A DNA stretch of 64,000 nt. Origin: Francisella philomiragia subsp. philomiragia ATCC 25015 (GTDB lineage: Bacteria; Pseudomonadota; Gammaproteobacteria; Francisellales; Francisellaceae). A program made the position numbers and the translations under genes. Where the stretch lies: NCBI RefSeq assembly GCF_000156715.1, contig NZ_DS999316.1, positions 635,859 to 699,858 on the forward strand, given 5' to 3'. Positions 11,625 through 21,217 of this stretch are shown one piece after another. The first letter of the stretch is position 1; every line of letters begins with the position of its first letter. The notes under the pieces were generated by a model. It was not told the origin of the DNA and searched no databases. It saw nothing but the letters and a program-made list of their open reading frames with translations.

Positions 11625-12848
11625 ATGATCCATAAATTTGATATAGATAATACAACAGTATATTTCCAAGAATCTCCTAGTCTACCAATGGTTGATATTC
11701 AGCTTAACTTTAGAGCTGGATCAGCATTTGATAGCGATCTAAATGGCTTAGCTGATTTAGCAGTAGGAATGTTCGCTACAAAAACTCAAAAATCTAGTGA
11801 ACAAGAGCTTATAAATAAAATAACTGATAGTGGAATATCTATACACTCAGAAACTACTAAAGAATTTTTTAATATAAAAATTCGTCTATTAAATGACCTC
11901 AACATTATTAATAATACTATTAATATACTACAAGAAATTTTCACCTTCCCCGACTTTGATGCTGATATATTAGAAAGAGAAAAGATTCAGACTCTTACTC
12001 ATATTGACTATTTATATCAACAACCTAACTACTTGGCTTCACTTGAATTTTCAAAGCATATTTTTGCAAATAATCCTTATAGCAAGCCAACAATTGGCTA
12101 CAAAGGAACTATTAAAAAAATATCAAAAAAAGATATTGAAGATTTCTTTAATCAAAATATTTGTGCAAACAATGCCAATATATGTATAGTTGGTGCTATT
12201 GATAAAATACAGGCTGAAGATATTTCTCAGAGCCTAGTTAGTTTTTTACCAAAAGGTAAAAAAAATACGCAGAAATTTGCTCAACAAAAAAACAACTCTC
12301 AAATAATTAAAAATAAGTTCTCAAGTAAACAAACTGCTATACTAACAGGTCATCAATTGTTACTTGATATTAATGATCCATTATATTTCCCACTAAAACT
12401 AGGAAATGAAATACTTGGCGGTGGTGGCTTAAACTCTCTGCTTTTCAATAAAGTTCGTGAAGAGCTTGGATTAGTTTATAATATCTCAAGCACAGCTAAT
12501 ATTAATCCTGATTATGGTAGCTTTGTAATATCTGCTCAAACAAGCAATCCAAATCTTGCCTTAGAAACTATAAATAGTGTCTATAGTAATTTCATTAACT
12601 CTACTATAGATGAACAAACTCTAACAAACTCTAAAAAGCATATTGAAGGCACACATTTATTAAGCTGTGTAAAAAATAGCTCTAAGCTAAATATGCTATC
12701 TTCAATCGCAAATAAAAATCTGCCTTTAGATTTTTTTGATACTTATGTTGAGCATATCAATAATGTTACTGCTACACAAATTTACGATGCTTACCAAGCT
12801 ATACAAGAAAATAACATAATCACAGTAATGGTTGGAGATATCGAATAA
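11625..12848 (+). CDS. M16 family peptidase-like protein, non-catalytic partner
   Basis: A 407-residue M16 homologue. Where the active partner has HxxEH, this protein reads GLADLAVGMFATK, so zinc binding is not expected. The C-terminal half retains the conserved GGGGLNSLLFNKVREELGLVYNISS-like region of the non-catalytic subunit (shown here only as a region name, residues about 262-288). It is encoded directly after the catalytic M16 gene and ends where rsmD begins, so it most likely forms a heterodimer with its neighbour. Confidence 0.86.
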   Translation: MIHKFDIDNTTVYFQESPSLPMVDIQLNFRAGSAFDSDLNGLADLAVGMFATKTQKSSEQELINKITDSGISIHSETTKEFFNIKIRLLNDLNIINNTINILQEIFTFPDFDADILEREKIQTLTHIDYLYQQPNYLASLEFSKHIFANNPYSKPTIGYKGTIKKISKKDIEDFFNQNICANNANICIVGAIDKIQAEDISQSLVSFLPKGKKNTQKFAQQKNNSQIIKNKFSSKQTAILTGHQLLLDINDPLYFPLKLGNEILGGGGLNSLLFNKVREELGLVYNISSTANINPDYGSFVISAQTSNPNLALETINSVYSNFINSTIDEQTLTNSKKHIEGTHLLSCVKNSSKLNMLSSIANKNLPLDFFDTYVEHINNVTATQIYDAYQAIQENNIITVMVGDIE

Positions 12849-13427
12849 GTGAAGACAAATACTATTCGTATAATATCTGGAAAATACAAAAATCGAAGAC
12901 TAAAATTTCCCAATGTGAATGGCTTACGTCCAACTTCTGATCAGCTTAAAGAAACTATCTTTAATTGGTTAGCTCCATATATACATGATAGCATTTGCAT
13001 TGATGCTTTTGCTGGTAGTGGCAGCCTAGGTATAGAAAGCATATCAAGAGGTGCTTCAAAAGCCATATTCTATGAACTTAATTTTAAAGCTTTGCAGCAA
13101 ATCAAAGAAAATATTAATACATTAGATATACTGAATTATGAAATATATAAAACTGATAGCATAAAAGCCCTTGCAAATTTTGATCCTTGCAATTCTAGGC
13201 TAATTATATTTTTAGACCCTCCATTTAATAAAAATATTATTCCAAAAGCTCTAGAGTCGATATTAAAAAATCAAAATATCCCTAATGAAACATTAGTATA
13301 TGTAGAAACTGAAAAAACTGCTGAATATAACCTTGATGGTTTCGATATATTAAAAGAAAAAACAACTTCAAATATTTCTGCAAAACTAATAATAAAAAAT
13401 GATTTAAATTCTAAAAATAATCTCTAA
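12849..13427 (+). CDS. rsmD: 16S rRNA (guanine(966)-N(2))-methyltransferase
   Basis: Methylates G966 of 16S rRNA using S-adenosylmethionine. The 192-residue protein opens with IRIISGKYKNRRLKFP, which is typical for RsmD, followed by the LRPTSDQLKETIFNWL segment, the SAM-binding DAFAGSGSLGIE motif (about residues 54-65) and the catalytic LDPPFN motif near residue 119. The start is GTG directly after the stop codon of the upstream M16 gene, which indicates coupling. Confidence 0.93.
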   Translation: MKTNTIRIISGKYKNRRLKFPNVNGLRPTSDQLKETIFNWLAPYIHDSICIDAFAGSGSLGIESISRGASKAIFYELNFKALQQIKENINTLDILNYEIYKTDSIKALANFDPCNSRLIIFLDPPFNKNIIPKALESILKNQNIPNETLVYVETEKTAEYNLDGFDILKEKTTSNISAKLIIKNDLNSKNNL

Positions 13428-13459
13428 AATATAGCCAACTCTAGCTTTTGGAAATAATT

Positions 13460-14110
13460 ATGTACCACGTTGGAATATCAGGCCCTTTTATTTTTACTAT
13501 CATGTTCCTAATAGGCATAATTGCTGAAAGCATGACTGGAGTAATCTCATCATCTCGAAGAAACATGGATGCTTTTGGAGTAGTTGCAATCGCATTAACA
13601 ACGGCTTTAGGTGGTGGTGTAGTTAGAGATTTGCTACTCGGTAATCTACCAGTAACCATTATGCTCCATCCTCACTATATTGTGATATGTTTATGTTTCT
13701 CTATTATTGCTATTTTTACACAAAAGTATATCAATAAGTTTTATAAAATATTTTTGATCTTAGACTCAATTGGTCTTATTGCATTTGCATATATAGGTAG
13801 TAGTATAGCGTACCAAATTTGTACAGAAGTATTTCATATGAAGTTCTTTAGTGTTTTTATAGTTGGAATTGTTATTGCTATAATTAATGGTGTAGCTGGT
13901 GGTATTATGAGAGATATGATCTGTAATGATATCCCTGTTGCCTTCAAGGCAGAATTATACGCATCTGTAGCAGCGGTTGTTGGAGGTATGAACATTATCT
14001 TTATATATTTGGATGTGAATTTATATATTAGTGCTGCAATAATTATCGGATTTGGATTAACTATAAGAGTTATGTCGATAGTATATAAATGGAAATTACC
14101 CATTATCTAA
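13460..14110 (+). CDS. TRIC-type (UPF0126/YicG-like) cation channel family protein
   Basis: A 216-residue integral membrane protein with about seven hydrophobic segments. It is built of two repeats, each containing the family motif: ALGGGVVRDLLLG in the first and VAGGIMRDMI in the second. Prokaryotic TRIC homologues are trimeric potassium-permeable channels; the ion specificity here is inferred from the family. An in-frame TTG lies at 13448, but ATG at 13460 is preferred because GGA lies about 7 bases upstream. It follows rsmD after a short gap. Confidence 0.83.
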   Translation: MYHVGISGPFIFTIMFLIGIIAESMTGVISSSRRNMDAFGVVAIALTTALGGGVVRDLLLGNLPVTIMLHPHYIVICLCFSIIAIFTQKYINKFYKIFLILDSIGLIAFAYIGSSIAYQICTEVFHMKFFSVFIVGIVIAIINGVAGGIMRDMICNDIPVAFKAELYASVAAVVGGMNIIFIYLDVNLYISAAIIIGFGLTIRVMSIVYKWKLPII

Positions 14111-14168
14111 TAATAGATCTCTAATCTATACTATAGCCTACTACTTTTAGATGATTTCAGCTATATAA

Positions 14169-14777
14169 CTAAATACCACTATGGAATCTAAACTCTGAAT
14201 CTGAAGATAATATAAGATCCTTTTCTATTTCACCTATTCTTTTGATATCTTTGCCAATATCTGTAGAAGAATATTTTTCTGCAAAATGTAGATATATCGT
14301 AAAATGTCTTTTTTCTGACTCTAATAATCCATTATAAAACTTCTGTAACTCAGAATCTAAATATGGAGCAACTTTTGCAAATCTTTCACAAGAACGAGCT
14401 TCTATATATGCTCCAATGATCAAAGCATCGATAAAGCGCCCTTCTTTATCTGTCCTAGCGGCTTTAATTAACTGACTAGCATATCTAGATGCTGATATAG
14501 CTTTGTATTGTATATCCCGCTTTTTCATAATACGCATCACTTGTTCAAAGTGTACTAACTCTTCTCTAGCGATCTTAGACATTCTTGTTACTAGTTCATA
14601 TTTGTCTGGATGTCTATATATGTATGTCATAGCTGAAGATGCTGCTTTCATCTCACAGTGAGCATGATCTATCAGCATTAATTCTATATTAGCTAATGCT
14701 TTCTGTATCCATTGTTCAGGTGTTTCACATAACAAAAAATTCTCAATAGTTGCAAAGTCTGCATACTGCTGCTTCAT
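14169..14777 (-). CDS. miaE: tRNA-(ms2io6A)-hydroxylase family protein
   Basis: A non-haem di-iron monooxygenase expected to hydroxylate the isopentenyl group of ms2i6A37 in tRNA. The 202 residues form a ferritin-like four-helix bundle. Putative iron ligands are the glutamates and histidines in CEMKAASSAMTY, AREELVHFEQV, YIEARSCERF and ESEKRHFTIYL. The pattern and length match MiaE. It stands alone between the TRIC gene (convergent) and udp (divergent). Confidence 0.88.
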   Translation of the reverse strand: MKQQYADFATIENFLLCETPEQWIQKALANIELMLIDHAHCEMKAASSAMTYIYRHPDKYELVTRMSKIAREELVHFEQVMRIMKKRDIQYKAISASRYASQLIKAARTDKEGRFIDALIIGAYIEARSCERFAKVAPYLDSELQKFYNGLLESEKRHFTIYLHFAEKYSSTDIGKDIKRIGEIEKDLILSSDSEFRFHSGI

Positions 14778-14889
14778 AATAGCTTATAAATTTATTTTTT
14801 GAAGTATTATAAAAAAATTGCTTAATATATTCTATTTAAAATTATTAAGAGTAGAATGTTTATATGAGTAAATCTGAATATTTAAATTT

Positions 14890-15693
14890 ATGAGTAATAT
14901 AAATATAGCTAATAAACGCGTAGCAAAAGATGAAGTGCTTTATCATATAGGGTTAAGTGAAGAGATGATAGATAGTGCAGAAATCGCAATTCTTCCTGGA
15001 GATCCTAAAAGGTCTGAACCTTTAGCAAAAATGTTAGATAAAAATGCTAAGTTTCTTGCTACTAATAGAGAATATACATCGTATTTGGCCAAAATAGCTG
15101 ACAGAAATGCTATTGTGATATCAACTGGTATGGGTGGTCCTTCAACTGCAATATGTATTGAAGAGCTAGCTATGATAGGAATCAAAAAACTAATACGTGT
15201 GGGAACATGCGGAGCTATTCAAGAGAATATTGATTTTGGTGATTTGATATTAACCACTGCATCTGTTCGTTTAGATGGCACATCATATCATTATGCTCCA
15301 ATAGAGTATCCTGCGGTTGCTGACTTTAAGCTAAATAGTTCTTTATACAACTCGGCAAGATCATTAAATATAGATATTCATTGTGGGATAACGGGATCTT
15401 CAGATACTTTTTACCCGGGTCAAGAAAGAAGAGATAGCTATAGCGGTTATGTAAGAAAACATTTTAGAGAATCTCTAGATGAGTGGAGAAAATTAAATGT
15501 TCTTAATCTAGAAATGGAGTCTTCTGCTTTGCTTACAGTATGCGCTACTTTTGGCTTGCAAGCCAGCTGTATATGTACAGTTCTAGCAAAGAGAACAACC
15601 TCAGAATCAGTCAATAAAAGCAGATATGATGAAGGTATGCAGAATATAATGTCAATTATAAAACACTCGATTGAAAATAATTTCGAAAACTAA
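14890..15693 (+). CDS. udp: Uridine phosphorylase
   Basis: Phosphorolyses uridine to uracil and ribose 1-phosphate in pyrimidine salvage. The 267-residue protein shows the nucleoside phosphorylase family 1 motifs: phosphate-binding GDPKRSEPLAKML near residue 38, ISTGMGGPSTAICIEEL, RVGTCGAIQENI, and the ribose-contacting LEMESSALLTV near residue 215. cdd follows after 16 bases, so the two salvage enzymes appear to form an operon. Purine nucleoside phosphorylase is a less likely alternative. Confidence 0.9.
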   Translation: MSNINIANKRVAKDEVLYHIGLSEEMIDSAEIAILPGDPKRSEPLAKMLDKNAKFLATNREYTSYLAKIADRNAIVISTGMGGPSTAICIEELAMIGIKKLIRVGTCGAIQENIDFGDLILTTASVRLDGTSYHYAPIEYPAVADFKLNSSLYNSARSLNIDIHCGITGSSDTFYPGQERRDSYSGYVRKHFRESLDEWRKLNVLNLEMESSALLTVCATFGLQASCICTVLAKRTTSESVNKSRYDEGMQNIMSIIKHSIENNFEN

Positions 15694-15709
15694 GGAAAAA
15701 TAAATACTA

Positions 15710-16111
15710 ATGAGCAATGATATTAACAACAAACTAATTGATGCAGCTATACAAGCAGCTGGGAATGCTTATACTCCATATTCTAAGTTTAATGTTGGTG
15801 CTGCACTATTAATGAAAGATGGCTCTATTTTAAAAGGTGCTAATGTAGAAAATGCTTCTTATGGACTATGCAACTGTGCTGAAAGAACAGTATTATTCTA
15901 CGCTTACGCCCAAGGTTATCGTAAAGAAGATATCAAAAAACTTGCGGTAGTTGCAGACACTCCAGAAGGAGTTTCGCCATGTGGTGCTTGCCGACAAGTT
16001 ATGTCAGAACTTTTGGATCTTGAATGTCCAATCATATTATCAAATATCAGAAAAACAGATATAAAAGAAACAAATATTAAAGAACTTCTTCCATATATGT
16101 TTTCTTTCTAA
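15710..16111 (+). CDS. cdd: Cytidine deaminase
   Basis: Deaminates cytidine and deoxycytidine to uridine and deoxyuridine. This is the short homotetrameric form (133 residues). The active-site motifs are intact: CNCAERTVLF with the catalytic glutamate and first zinc cysteine, and PCGACRQV with the other two zinc cysteines. A Shine-Dalgarno AAGGAAA lies upstream of the ATG, just after the udp stop, consistent with an udp-cdd operon. Confidence 0.95.
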   Translation: MSNDINNKLIDAAIQAAGNAYTPYSKFNVGAALLMKDGSILKGANVENASYGLCNCAERTVLFYAYAQGYRKEDIKKLAVVADTPEGVSPCGACRQVMSELLDLECPIILSNIRKTDIKETNIKELLPYMFSF

Positions 16112-16192
16112 AAAAATTATTATCAACAAGCAAAATTAACAGCATAAACATAAGTTTATGTATAACGATCATGCTTTTATAAAAATAAATAA

Positions 16193-16268
16193 TGGTGGGT
16201 AGTACAGGATTCGAACCTGTGACCAATTGGTTAAAAGCCAACTGCTCTACCGACTGAGCTAACTACCC
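16193..16268 (-). tRNA. tRNA-Lys (UUU), copy 2
   Basis: On the minus strand the sequence folds as a standard 76-base tRNA: acceptor GGGTAGT pairing with ACTACCC, a D arm with AGCTCAGTCGGTAGAGC, the anticodon loop CTTTTAA (anticodon TTT), the T arm GGTTCGAATCC, discriminator A, and an encoded CCA. It is identical in sequence to the copy at 16320-16395 and lies 51 bases downstream of it, so both are probably processed from one transcript. Confidence 0.97.
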
Positions 16269-16319
16269 ATAATTACAAAATAAAATCTCTTTAATTTTGT
16301 ATTGAAATGATTAATCTAA

Positions 16320-16395
16320 TGGTGGGTAGTACAGGATTCGAACCTGTGACCAATTGGTTAAAAGCCAACTGCTCTACCGACTGAGCTAACTACCC
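16320..16395 (-). tRNA. tRNA-Lys (UUU), copy 1
   Basis: Second of two identical 76-base lysine tRNAs, with the same acceptor, TTT anticodon, T arm and encoded CCA. It is the promoter-proximal copy: a consensus promoter lies 15 bases upstream. The 51-base spacer to the next copy contains a short AT-rich inverted repeat (ACAAAAT/ATTTTGT) that could assist processing. Confidence 0.97.
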
Positions 16396-16409
16396 AAAAG
16401 ATGCTGTTT

Positions 16410-16437
16410 ATTATACTGACTAGATTTTTTGTGTCAA
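16410..16437 (-). promoter_or_regulatory. Consensus promoter for the tRNA-Lys pair
   Basis: On the minus strand TTGACA (16432-16437) and TATAAT (16410-16415) are separated by 16 bases, both perfect sigma-70 hexamers. It ends 15 bases before the first tRNA-Lys. The -35 box lies inside the last codons of the upstream oxidoreductase gene. Confidence 0.85.
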
Positions 16438-19400
16438 CACTTTATGCTGTTTTTTTCTATTTAATTCCAAAATTTCTATAGGGTGTTTGATTGTATGGCC
16501 TTCCATACGCTTTACTTGACATCTACATGAAAATCCTGTTGCGATTACAGACCTAATTCCACTTTCTTTAATTTTGTCTTTCCAGCTTAAATTATAAATA
16601 TGCTTTGATGTATCGATATGCTTAGTCTCATGACCAAAGCTACCAGACATACCACAACAACCAACTTTAGCAATTTTAGTTTCTACCCCAAAATGCTTAA
16701 ATATTTTTTGCCATTGCTCTATCGAAACAGCAGATAATGATTTTTCTGTACAGTGATTAAATAAATTAAACTCTTTATCTAGCATTTTGCTCATGGTCGG
16801 TAAAGTATCAAGTTTTGTTATTAACCACTCTTGTATTAGTTTAACTTTGAATCTTACCTTATCACCACAGATCTTTTTGTATTCATCTCTATAAACAAGA
16901 GTCATTGCTGGATCGACACCAATCATTTCGACTTTTGTTTCTGCTATTTGGTTGTATAGCTTAGTAGCTTTGATAGCTTGCTTTTTAAAGTACTTAAGGA
17001 AACCTTTGACATGTGATGGCTTACCATTTACTTTAAATGGAGCAAAATAAACCCTAAAGCCTAAAGCTGTCAAAAAGTCATATAATGTCAAAACTATATG
17101 AGTATCATATAAAGATGTAAATATATCTTGAACTATACAAACAGTTTTTTTCTTTTGCTCTGTAGACAGATTTCTCATCTCTTCGAGATTAAACTCTGGA
17201 GCACCTCTTTTTTTAAGTTCTGATCTTAGATTTAATGAACTAATAATTGGAGTATCCGCAAAACCAACCAAGTTAGTCAACCCAGCCCTAACAAATTGAA
17301 TATTAAAAATATCATTATATATTTTTGGCATATACAAATTGATACTCAGCAATGATTCACTAAATTTAACAAAATAATCCAAGCCAGGACGTTTATATTT
17401 AGAGTGATAGTGATATAAAAATTGTGATTTCATCGTAGGAATATCAACTTTTATTGGACATCCAGATACACAAGCCTTACACCCTAAACACTTATCTAGT
17501 GAGTCATATACTTGATGTGAGAAATCATCTGGATATTCTTCTAACTTATCAAAACCAGTGTTATAAACTTTATCTTTTGTTGAATACCCTGCTGCTGAAA
17601 GCTGATTAAGCCACTCACGTAATACTGCTGACCTACCTTTTGGTGAGTATAACCAGTTTCTACTAGCTTTGGCTGATGGACATATTACAGTATCTAAATT
17701 ATAGTTTAGACATTGTGAATTACCATTACAGTTATATGCTCCAGAGAATTGTTCGCGCATTTCTTTTGGCACTTGCTCATCTGAATAGCCTCTAAATGGC
17801 CCATCTACTTTTACAAGCTTATCTTTACTACCTGTTGGAACAGTAATCTTACCAGGATTAAGTTGATTATGTGGATCAAATACTTTTTTGATATGTCCTA
17901 ATGAATCATACAGCTCTTGACCAAAGTACTCTTTGATGTACTCACTTCTATAACCATGACCATGCTCACCACATAAGACTCCACCATACTTCTTAACAAG
18001 ATCACTAACTTTTTGGATAATTTGTTTGACCTTTTGAGAATCTTCAGCTGAAGACATATCTAGCGCTGGTCTTACATGCAGACAGCCTACATCAACATGA
18101 CCAAACATTCCGTATTTAACACCATAAGAATCTAACAATACAGTTAACTCTTTGATATAGTCTGCTAATTTTTCAGGAGCCACTGTCGTATCTTCAATAA
18201 AAGGTATTGGTTTACGATCTCCTTTCATAGCACCAAGTAGACCTACACCTTTTTTTCTCAACTCCCAAAGACTATCCATATCTGTTTGACTTTCTGTGAA
18301 ATGAAACACTGCTTGCTTTTCTAACAGTTTTCTTTCTAGACGAGAAGTCATATTATCTAACTCATGTTGACTATCAGCAATAAATTCAACTAAATTTACA
18401 GCCGCTACATTTGTAGAGTTACTACCCTTTTCAAGCATATACTTTATTTTATGATAAACCTCATCACCCTTTGCAATCTCAATAATATTATTGTCTATAG
18501 TCTCTATAGCAGATGGGTTAGATGATAATAAATCTCTAGCAGCTCTCAATGCGTCATCAAAACTACTATATGAAATTGCAAACAGTGCTTTAAATTTAGG
18601 TTTTTTAGTTAGTTTAAGTTTCAGCTCAGTAACAAAAGCTAATGTTCCTTCGGAACCGGATATTAAATAACTTAGATTGACCGTATTATCTTTTTTATTA
18701 TAAGTTTTAGCTAGATTATATCCCGTCAGATAGCGGCTTAATTTAGGAAACTTCTCCTCGATTAGCTCATACTTATCTATAATTTGCTCAACAACAGTTG
18801 AGTATATATTTTTCTCAATATCATTTAACTTATTTTCATTAAGATCACTTAACTTAATTTTTTTAGTAGATAATTTCTGCCCATTTACTAGAGTACACTC
18901 TAATTCTAAGACATGAGCACTTGTACGCCCATATATTCTAGAACCTTTACCACATGCATCAGTATTTACCATACCACCCAAAGTTGCTCTATTACTTGGT
19001 GATAAGTTCGGTGCAAAGAAATATTCTGAGTCGGCTAATGTATCATTTAACTGATCAAGTACAACACCTGGCTCTACTTTGACATATTCATTATCAAAAT
19101 CTACCTCTAGAATATTATTCATGTATCGACTAGTATCAACAATAACACCAGCACACAATGAATGTCCAGATGTACCTGTGCCACCGCCACGAGGTGAGAA
19201 TTTAAGCTCTTGATATTCTTTTTTGCTTGCTAATGCAAAGATTCTATTTACATCATTTTTATTACATGGAAAAACAACAAGCTCAGGAACAACAAAATAT
19301 ACACTATTATCCATTGATGATGATATTCTCGAAGCATAGTCAGAATGTATATCACCTTCAAATCCTTTTCCTCTTAGCTCCTCAGCAAAAGCATTAATCA

Positions 19401-19452
19401 AAGCATTTAGAGCATTTGTCTTATTTAAGACTGGCAGTTTACTTGTTTTCAT
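16420..19452 (-). CDS. ydiJ: YdiJ-type FAD-linked and Fe-S oxidoreductase (2-hydroxyacid dehydrogenase)
   Basis: A 1010-residue fusion of an FAD-binding type 4 (PCMH) oxidase domain and a C-terminal iron-sulphur, CCG-domain half. Visible are the PP-loop-like FSPRGGGTGTSGHSLC near residue 87, the FAD-oxidase C domain with MFGHVDVGCLHVRP and GGVLCGEHGHGYRSEY, the ferredoxin cysteines DKCLGCKACVSGCPIKVDIP near residue 655, and the late GCCGMSGSFG motif. E. coli YdiJ, of the same size and layout, is reported as a D-2-hydroxyglutarate dehydrogenase, which is the best guess for substrate. It is divergent from gpmI. Confidence 0.85.
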   Translation of the reverse strand: MKTSKLPVLNKTNALNALINAFAEELRGKGFEGDIHSDYASRISSSMDNSVYFVVPELVVFPCNKNDVNRIFALASKKEYQELKFSPRGGGTGTSGHSLCAGVIVDTSRYMNNILEVDFDNEYVKVEPGVVLDQLNDTLADSEYFFAPNLSPSNRATLGGMVNTDACGKGSRIYGRTSAHVLELECTLVNGQKLSTKKIKLSDLNENKLNDIEKNIYSTVVEQIIDKYELIEEKFPKLSRYLTGYNLAKTYNKKDNTVNLSYLISGSEGTLAFVTELKLKLTKKPKFKALFAISYSSFDDALRAARDLLSSNPSAIETIDNNIIEIAKGDEVYHKIKYMLEKGSNSTNVAAVNLVEFIADSQHELDNMTSRLERKLLEKQAVFHFTESQTDMDSLWELRKKGVGLLGAMKGDRKPIPFIEDTTVAPEKLADYIKELTVLLDSYGVKYGMFGHVDVGCLHVRPALDMSSAEDSQKVKQIIQKVSDLVKKYGGVLCGEHGHGYRSEYIKEYFGQELYDSLGHIKKVFDPHNQLNPGKITVPTGSKDKLVKVDGPFRGYSDEQVPKEMREQFSGAYNCNGNSQCLNYNLDTVICPSAKASRNWLYSPKGRSAVLREWLNQLSAAGYSTKDKVYNTGFDKLEEYPDDFSHQVYDSLDKCLGCKACVSGCPIKVDIPTMKSQFLYHYHSKYKRPGLDYFVKFSESLLSINLYMPKIYNDIFNIQFVRAGLTNLVGFADTPIISSLNLRSELKKRGAPEFNLEEMRNLSTEQKKKTVCIVQDIFTSLYDTHIVLTLYDFLTALGFRVYFAPFKVNGKPSHVKGFLKYFKKQAIKATKLYNQIAETKVEMIGVDPAMTLVYRDEYKKICGDKVRFKVKLIQEWLITKLDTLPTMSKMLDKEFNLFNHCTEKSLSAVSIEQWQKIFKHFGVETKIAKVGCCGMSGSFGHETKHIDTSKHIYNLSWKDKIKESGIRSVIATGFSCRCQVKRMEGHTIKHPIEILELNRKKQHKVLTQKI

Positions 19453-19584
19453 ATATAAAAAATGACCCTAGTTAATAAAAAACAGACAAGATTCTCTTAA
19501 ATTATATAAGAAAATTAACTTCACATAAATAATATTAGAAAAATACATAGAAGATAAAAACATTTCATTTTTTTGTATCAAAGC

Positions 19585-19612
19585 AGACAAAGTACAAATA
19601 TAAAGTTATAAT
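19585..19612 (+). promoter_or_regulatory. Candidate promoter for gpmI-serS
   Basis: AGACAA (19585-19590) and a perfect TATAAT (19607-19612) are separated by 16 bases, 52 bases before the gpmI ATG. The -35 box is a moderate match only, so this is a plausible but unproven sigma-70 site. Confidence 0.5.
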
Positions 19613-19664
19613 GACACTCGTATTTAAAAATAATTTCAAAAGTTAAAAGTTTTTGAGGATAAAT

Positions 19665-21203
19665 ATGAAAAAAACTACTCTTTTAGTAATCTTAGATGGT
19701 TGGGGCTATAGCGAAAGTGATTACTTTAATGCTATCAAAAATGCAAACACTCCTACTTGGGATAGCATCTGGCAAGACTTTCCTAGAACATTAATTAGCG
19801 CATCTAGCTTAGAAGTTGGTTTACCTAGAGGTCAAATGGGAAACTCTGAGGTCGGACATGTAAATATTGGTTGTGGTAGAGTGGTCTATCAAGAGCTTAC
19901 AAAAATTGATAAAGCAATCGAAGAAAAAACTTTTGGTAATAATAAAGCTATCTGTGATGCTATTGATAATGTTATTCAAAAAGACTCAAATCTTCACTTA
20001 ATGGGTCTACTCTCTCCTGGAGGAGTTCACTCTCACGAAGAACATATTTTTGAAATGATAAAAATTGCTAAACAAAAAGGTGTCAAAAGAGTATATCTAC
20101 ATGCTTTCTTAGATGGTAGAGATACTCCTCCACGCTCAGCTGAAAGCTCAATCAAAAAAACAGATGATCTGCTACAAAAACTTAATCTTGGCTATATTGC
20201 TAGTGTTAGTGGTAGATACTATGCAATGGATAGAGATAATCGTTGGGATAGAGTTGAAAAAGCATACGATGCTATAGTCAATGCTGATGCTGAATTTGTT
20301 TGTAATTCGGCATTAGAAGCTCTAGAAGAGTCTTATGCTCGTGATCAGTCTGATGAATTTGTCATTCCAACCTGTATCCAAAAAGATGGAAAACTGATAA
20401 AAATTGAAGATAATGATAGTGTTATTTTTATGAATTTTAGAGCTGATAGAGCTAGAGAAATATCTCATGCTTTCACGGATGAGAACTTTGATCATTTCCC
20501 GAAAGATAGACATTTAAACATAAACTTCACGACTCTCACAGAGTATGATTCAAAACTTAAATGTAATGTAGCATTCCCACCAGAACAACCAGTTAACACT
20601 CTTGGTGAAGTGCTAATGAAAAATCATAAGACTCAACTAAGAATAGCTGAAACTGAAAAGTATCCTCACGTAACTTTCTTTTTTAATGGTGGTAAGGAGG
20701 ATCAATTTGAAGGTGAAGATAGAATATTAATTCCTTCTCCAAAAGTTGCCACTTATGATCTACAGCCAGAGATGTCAGCTCCGGAAGTTACTGACAGACT
20801 AGTTGATGCTATCAATAATGGTAAATATGATTGTATAGTTTGCAACTATGCAAACTCAGACATGGTTGGTCATACTGGCAACTATGAAGCAGCAATGCAA
20901 GCGATTGAATATCTTGATAAATGTTTAGCAAGATTGAAAGATGCAATACTTGAACATGATGGTAATATGTTTATTACCGCAGATCATGGTAATGCAGATA
21001 TGATGGTCAACCCTAAAACACAAAAGCCTCATACTGCTCATACTACCAATCTGGTACCATTTGTATATGTTGGGCATAAAAAAGCTCAAGTAGCTTTAGA
21101 GCATGGCAAGTTATCTGATATTGCTCCAACTATACTTAATGTAATGAATATTGCTCAGCCTCAAGAAATGACAGGCAAAACTATATTTAAATTTGAAAAA
21201 TAA
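19665..21203 (+). CDS. gpmI: 2,3-bisphosphoglycerate-independent phosphoglycerate mutase
   Basis: Interconverts 3- and 2-phosphoglycerate with two manganese ions. The product is 512 residues, usual for the family. The N-terminal metal motif LDGWGYSE, the catalytic serine in [11 protein letters not shown] near residue 62, the [11 protein letters not shown] segment and the late metal motif [11 protein letters not shown] are present. A frame extension to TTG at 19653 exists, but ATG at 19665 is preferred because GAGGAT lies just before it. serS follows after 14 bases. Confidence 0.97.
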   Translation: MKKTTLLVILDGWGYSESDYFNAIKNANTPTWDSIWQDFPRTLISASSLEVGLPRGQMGNSEVGHVNIGCGRVVYQELTKIDKAIEEKTFGNNKAICDAIDNVIQKDSNLHLMGLLSPGGVHSHEEHIFEMIKIAKQKGVKRVYLHAFLDGRDTPPRSAESSIKKTDDLLQKLNLGYIASVSGRYYAMDRDNRWDRVEKAYDAIVNADAEFVCNSALEALEESYARDQSDEFVIPTCIQKDGKLIKIEDNDSVIFMNFRADRAREISHAFTDENFDHFPKDRHLNINFTTLTEYDSKLKCNVAFPPEQPVNTLGEVLMKNHKTQLRIAETEKYPHVTFFFNGGKEDQFEGEDRILIPSPKVATYDLQPEMSAPEVTDRLVDAINNGKYDCIVCNYANSDMVGHTGNYEAAMQAIEYLDKCLARLKDAILEHDGNMFITADHGNADMMVNPKTQKPHTAHTTNLVPFVYVGHKKAQVALEHGKLSDIAPTILNVMNIAQPQEMTGKTIFKFEK

Positions 21204-21217
21204 GGATTTCAGACAAA

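Noticed and set aside
16143..16160. Hairpin CATAAAC-ATAA-GTTTATG between cdd and the tRNAs
   Set aside because: The stem is AT-only and lacks a following T tract on the plus strand, so I do not call it a terminator.
16193..16395. Two 76-base identical repeats that could suggest a repeat array
   Set aside because: They are complete tRNA-Lys genes, not CRISPR repeats; there is no third unit and no array.
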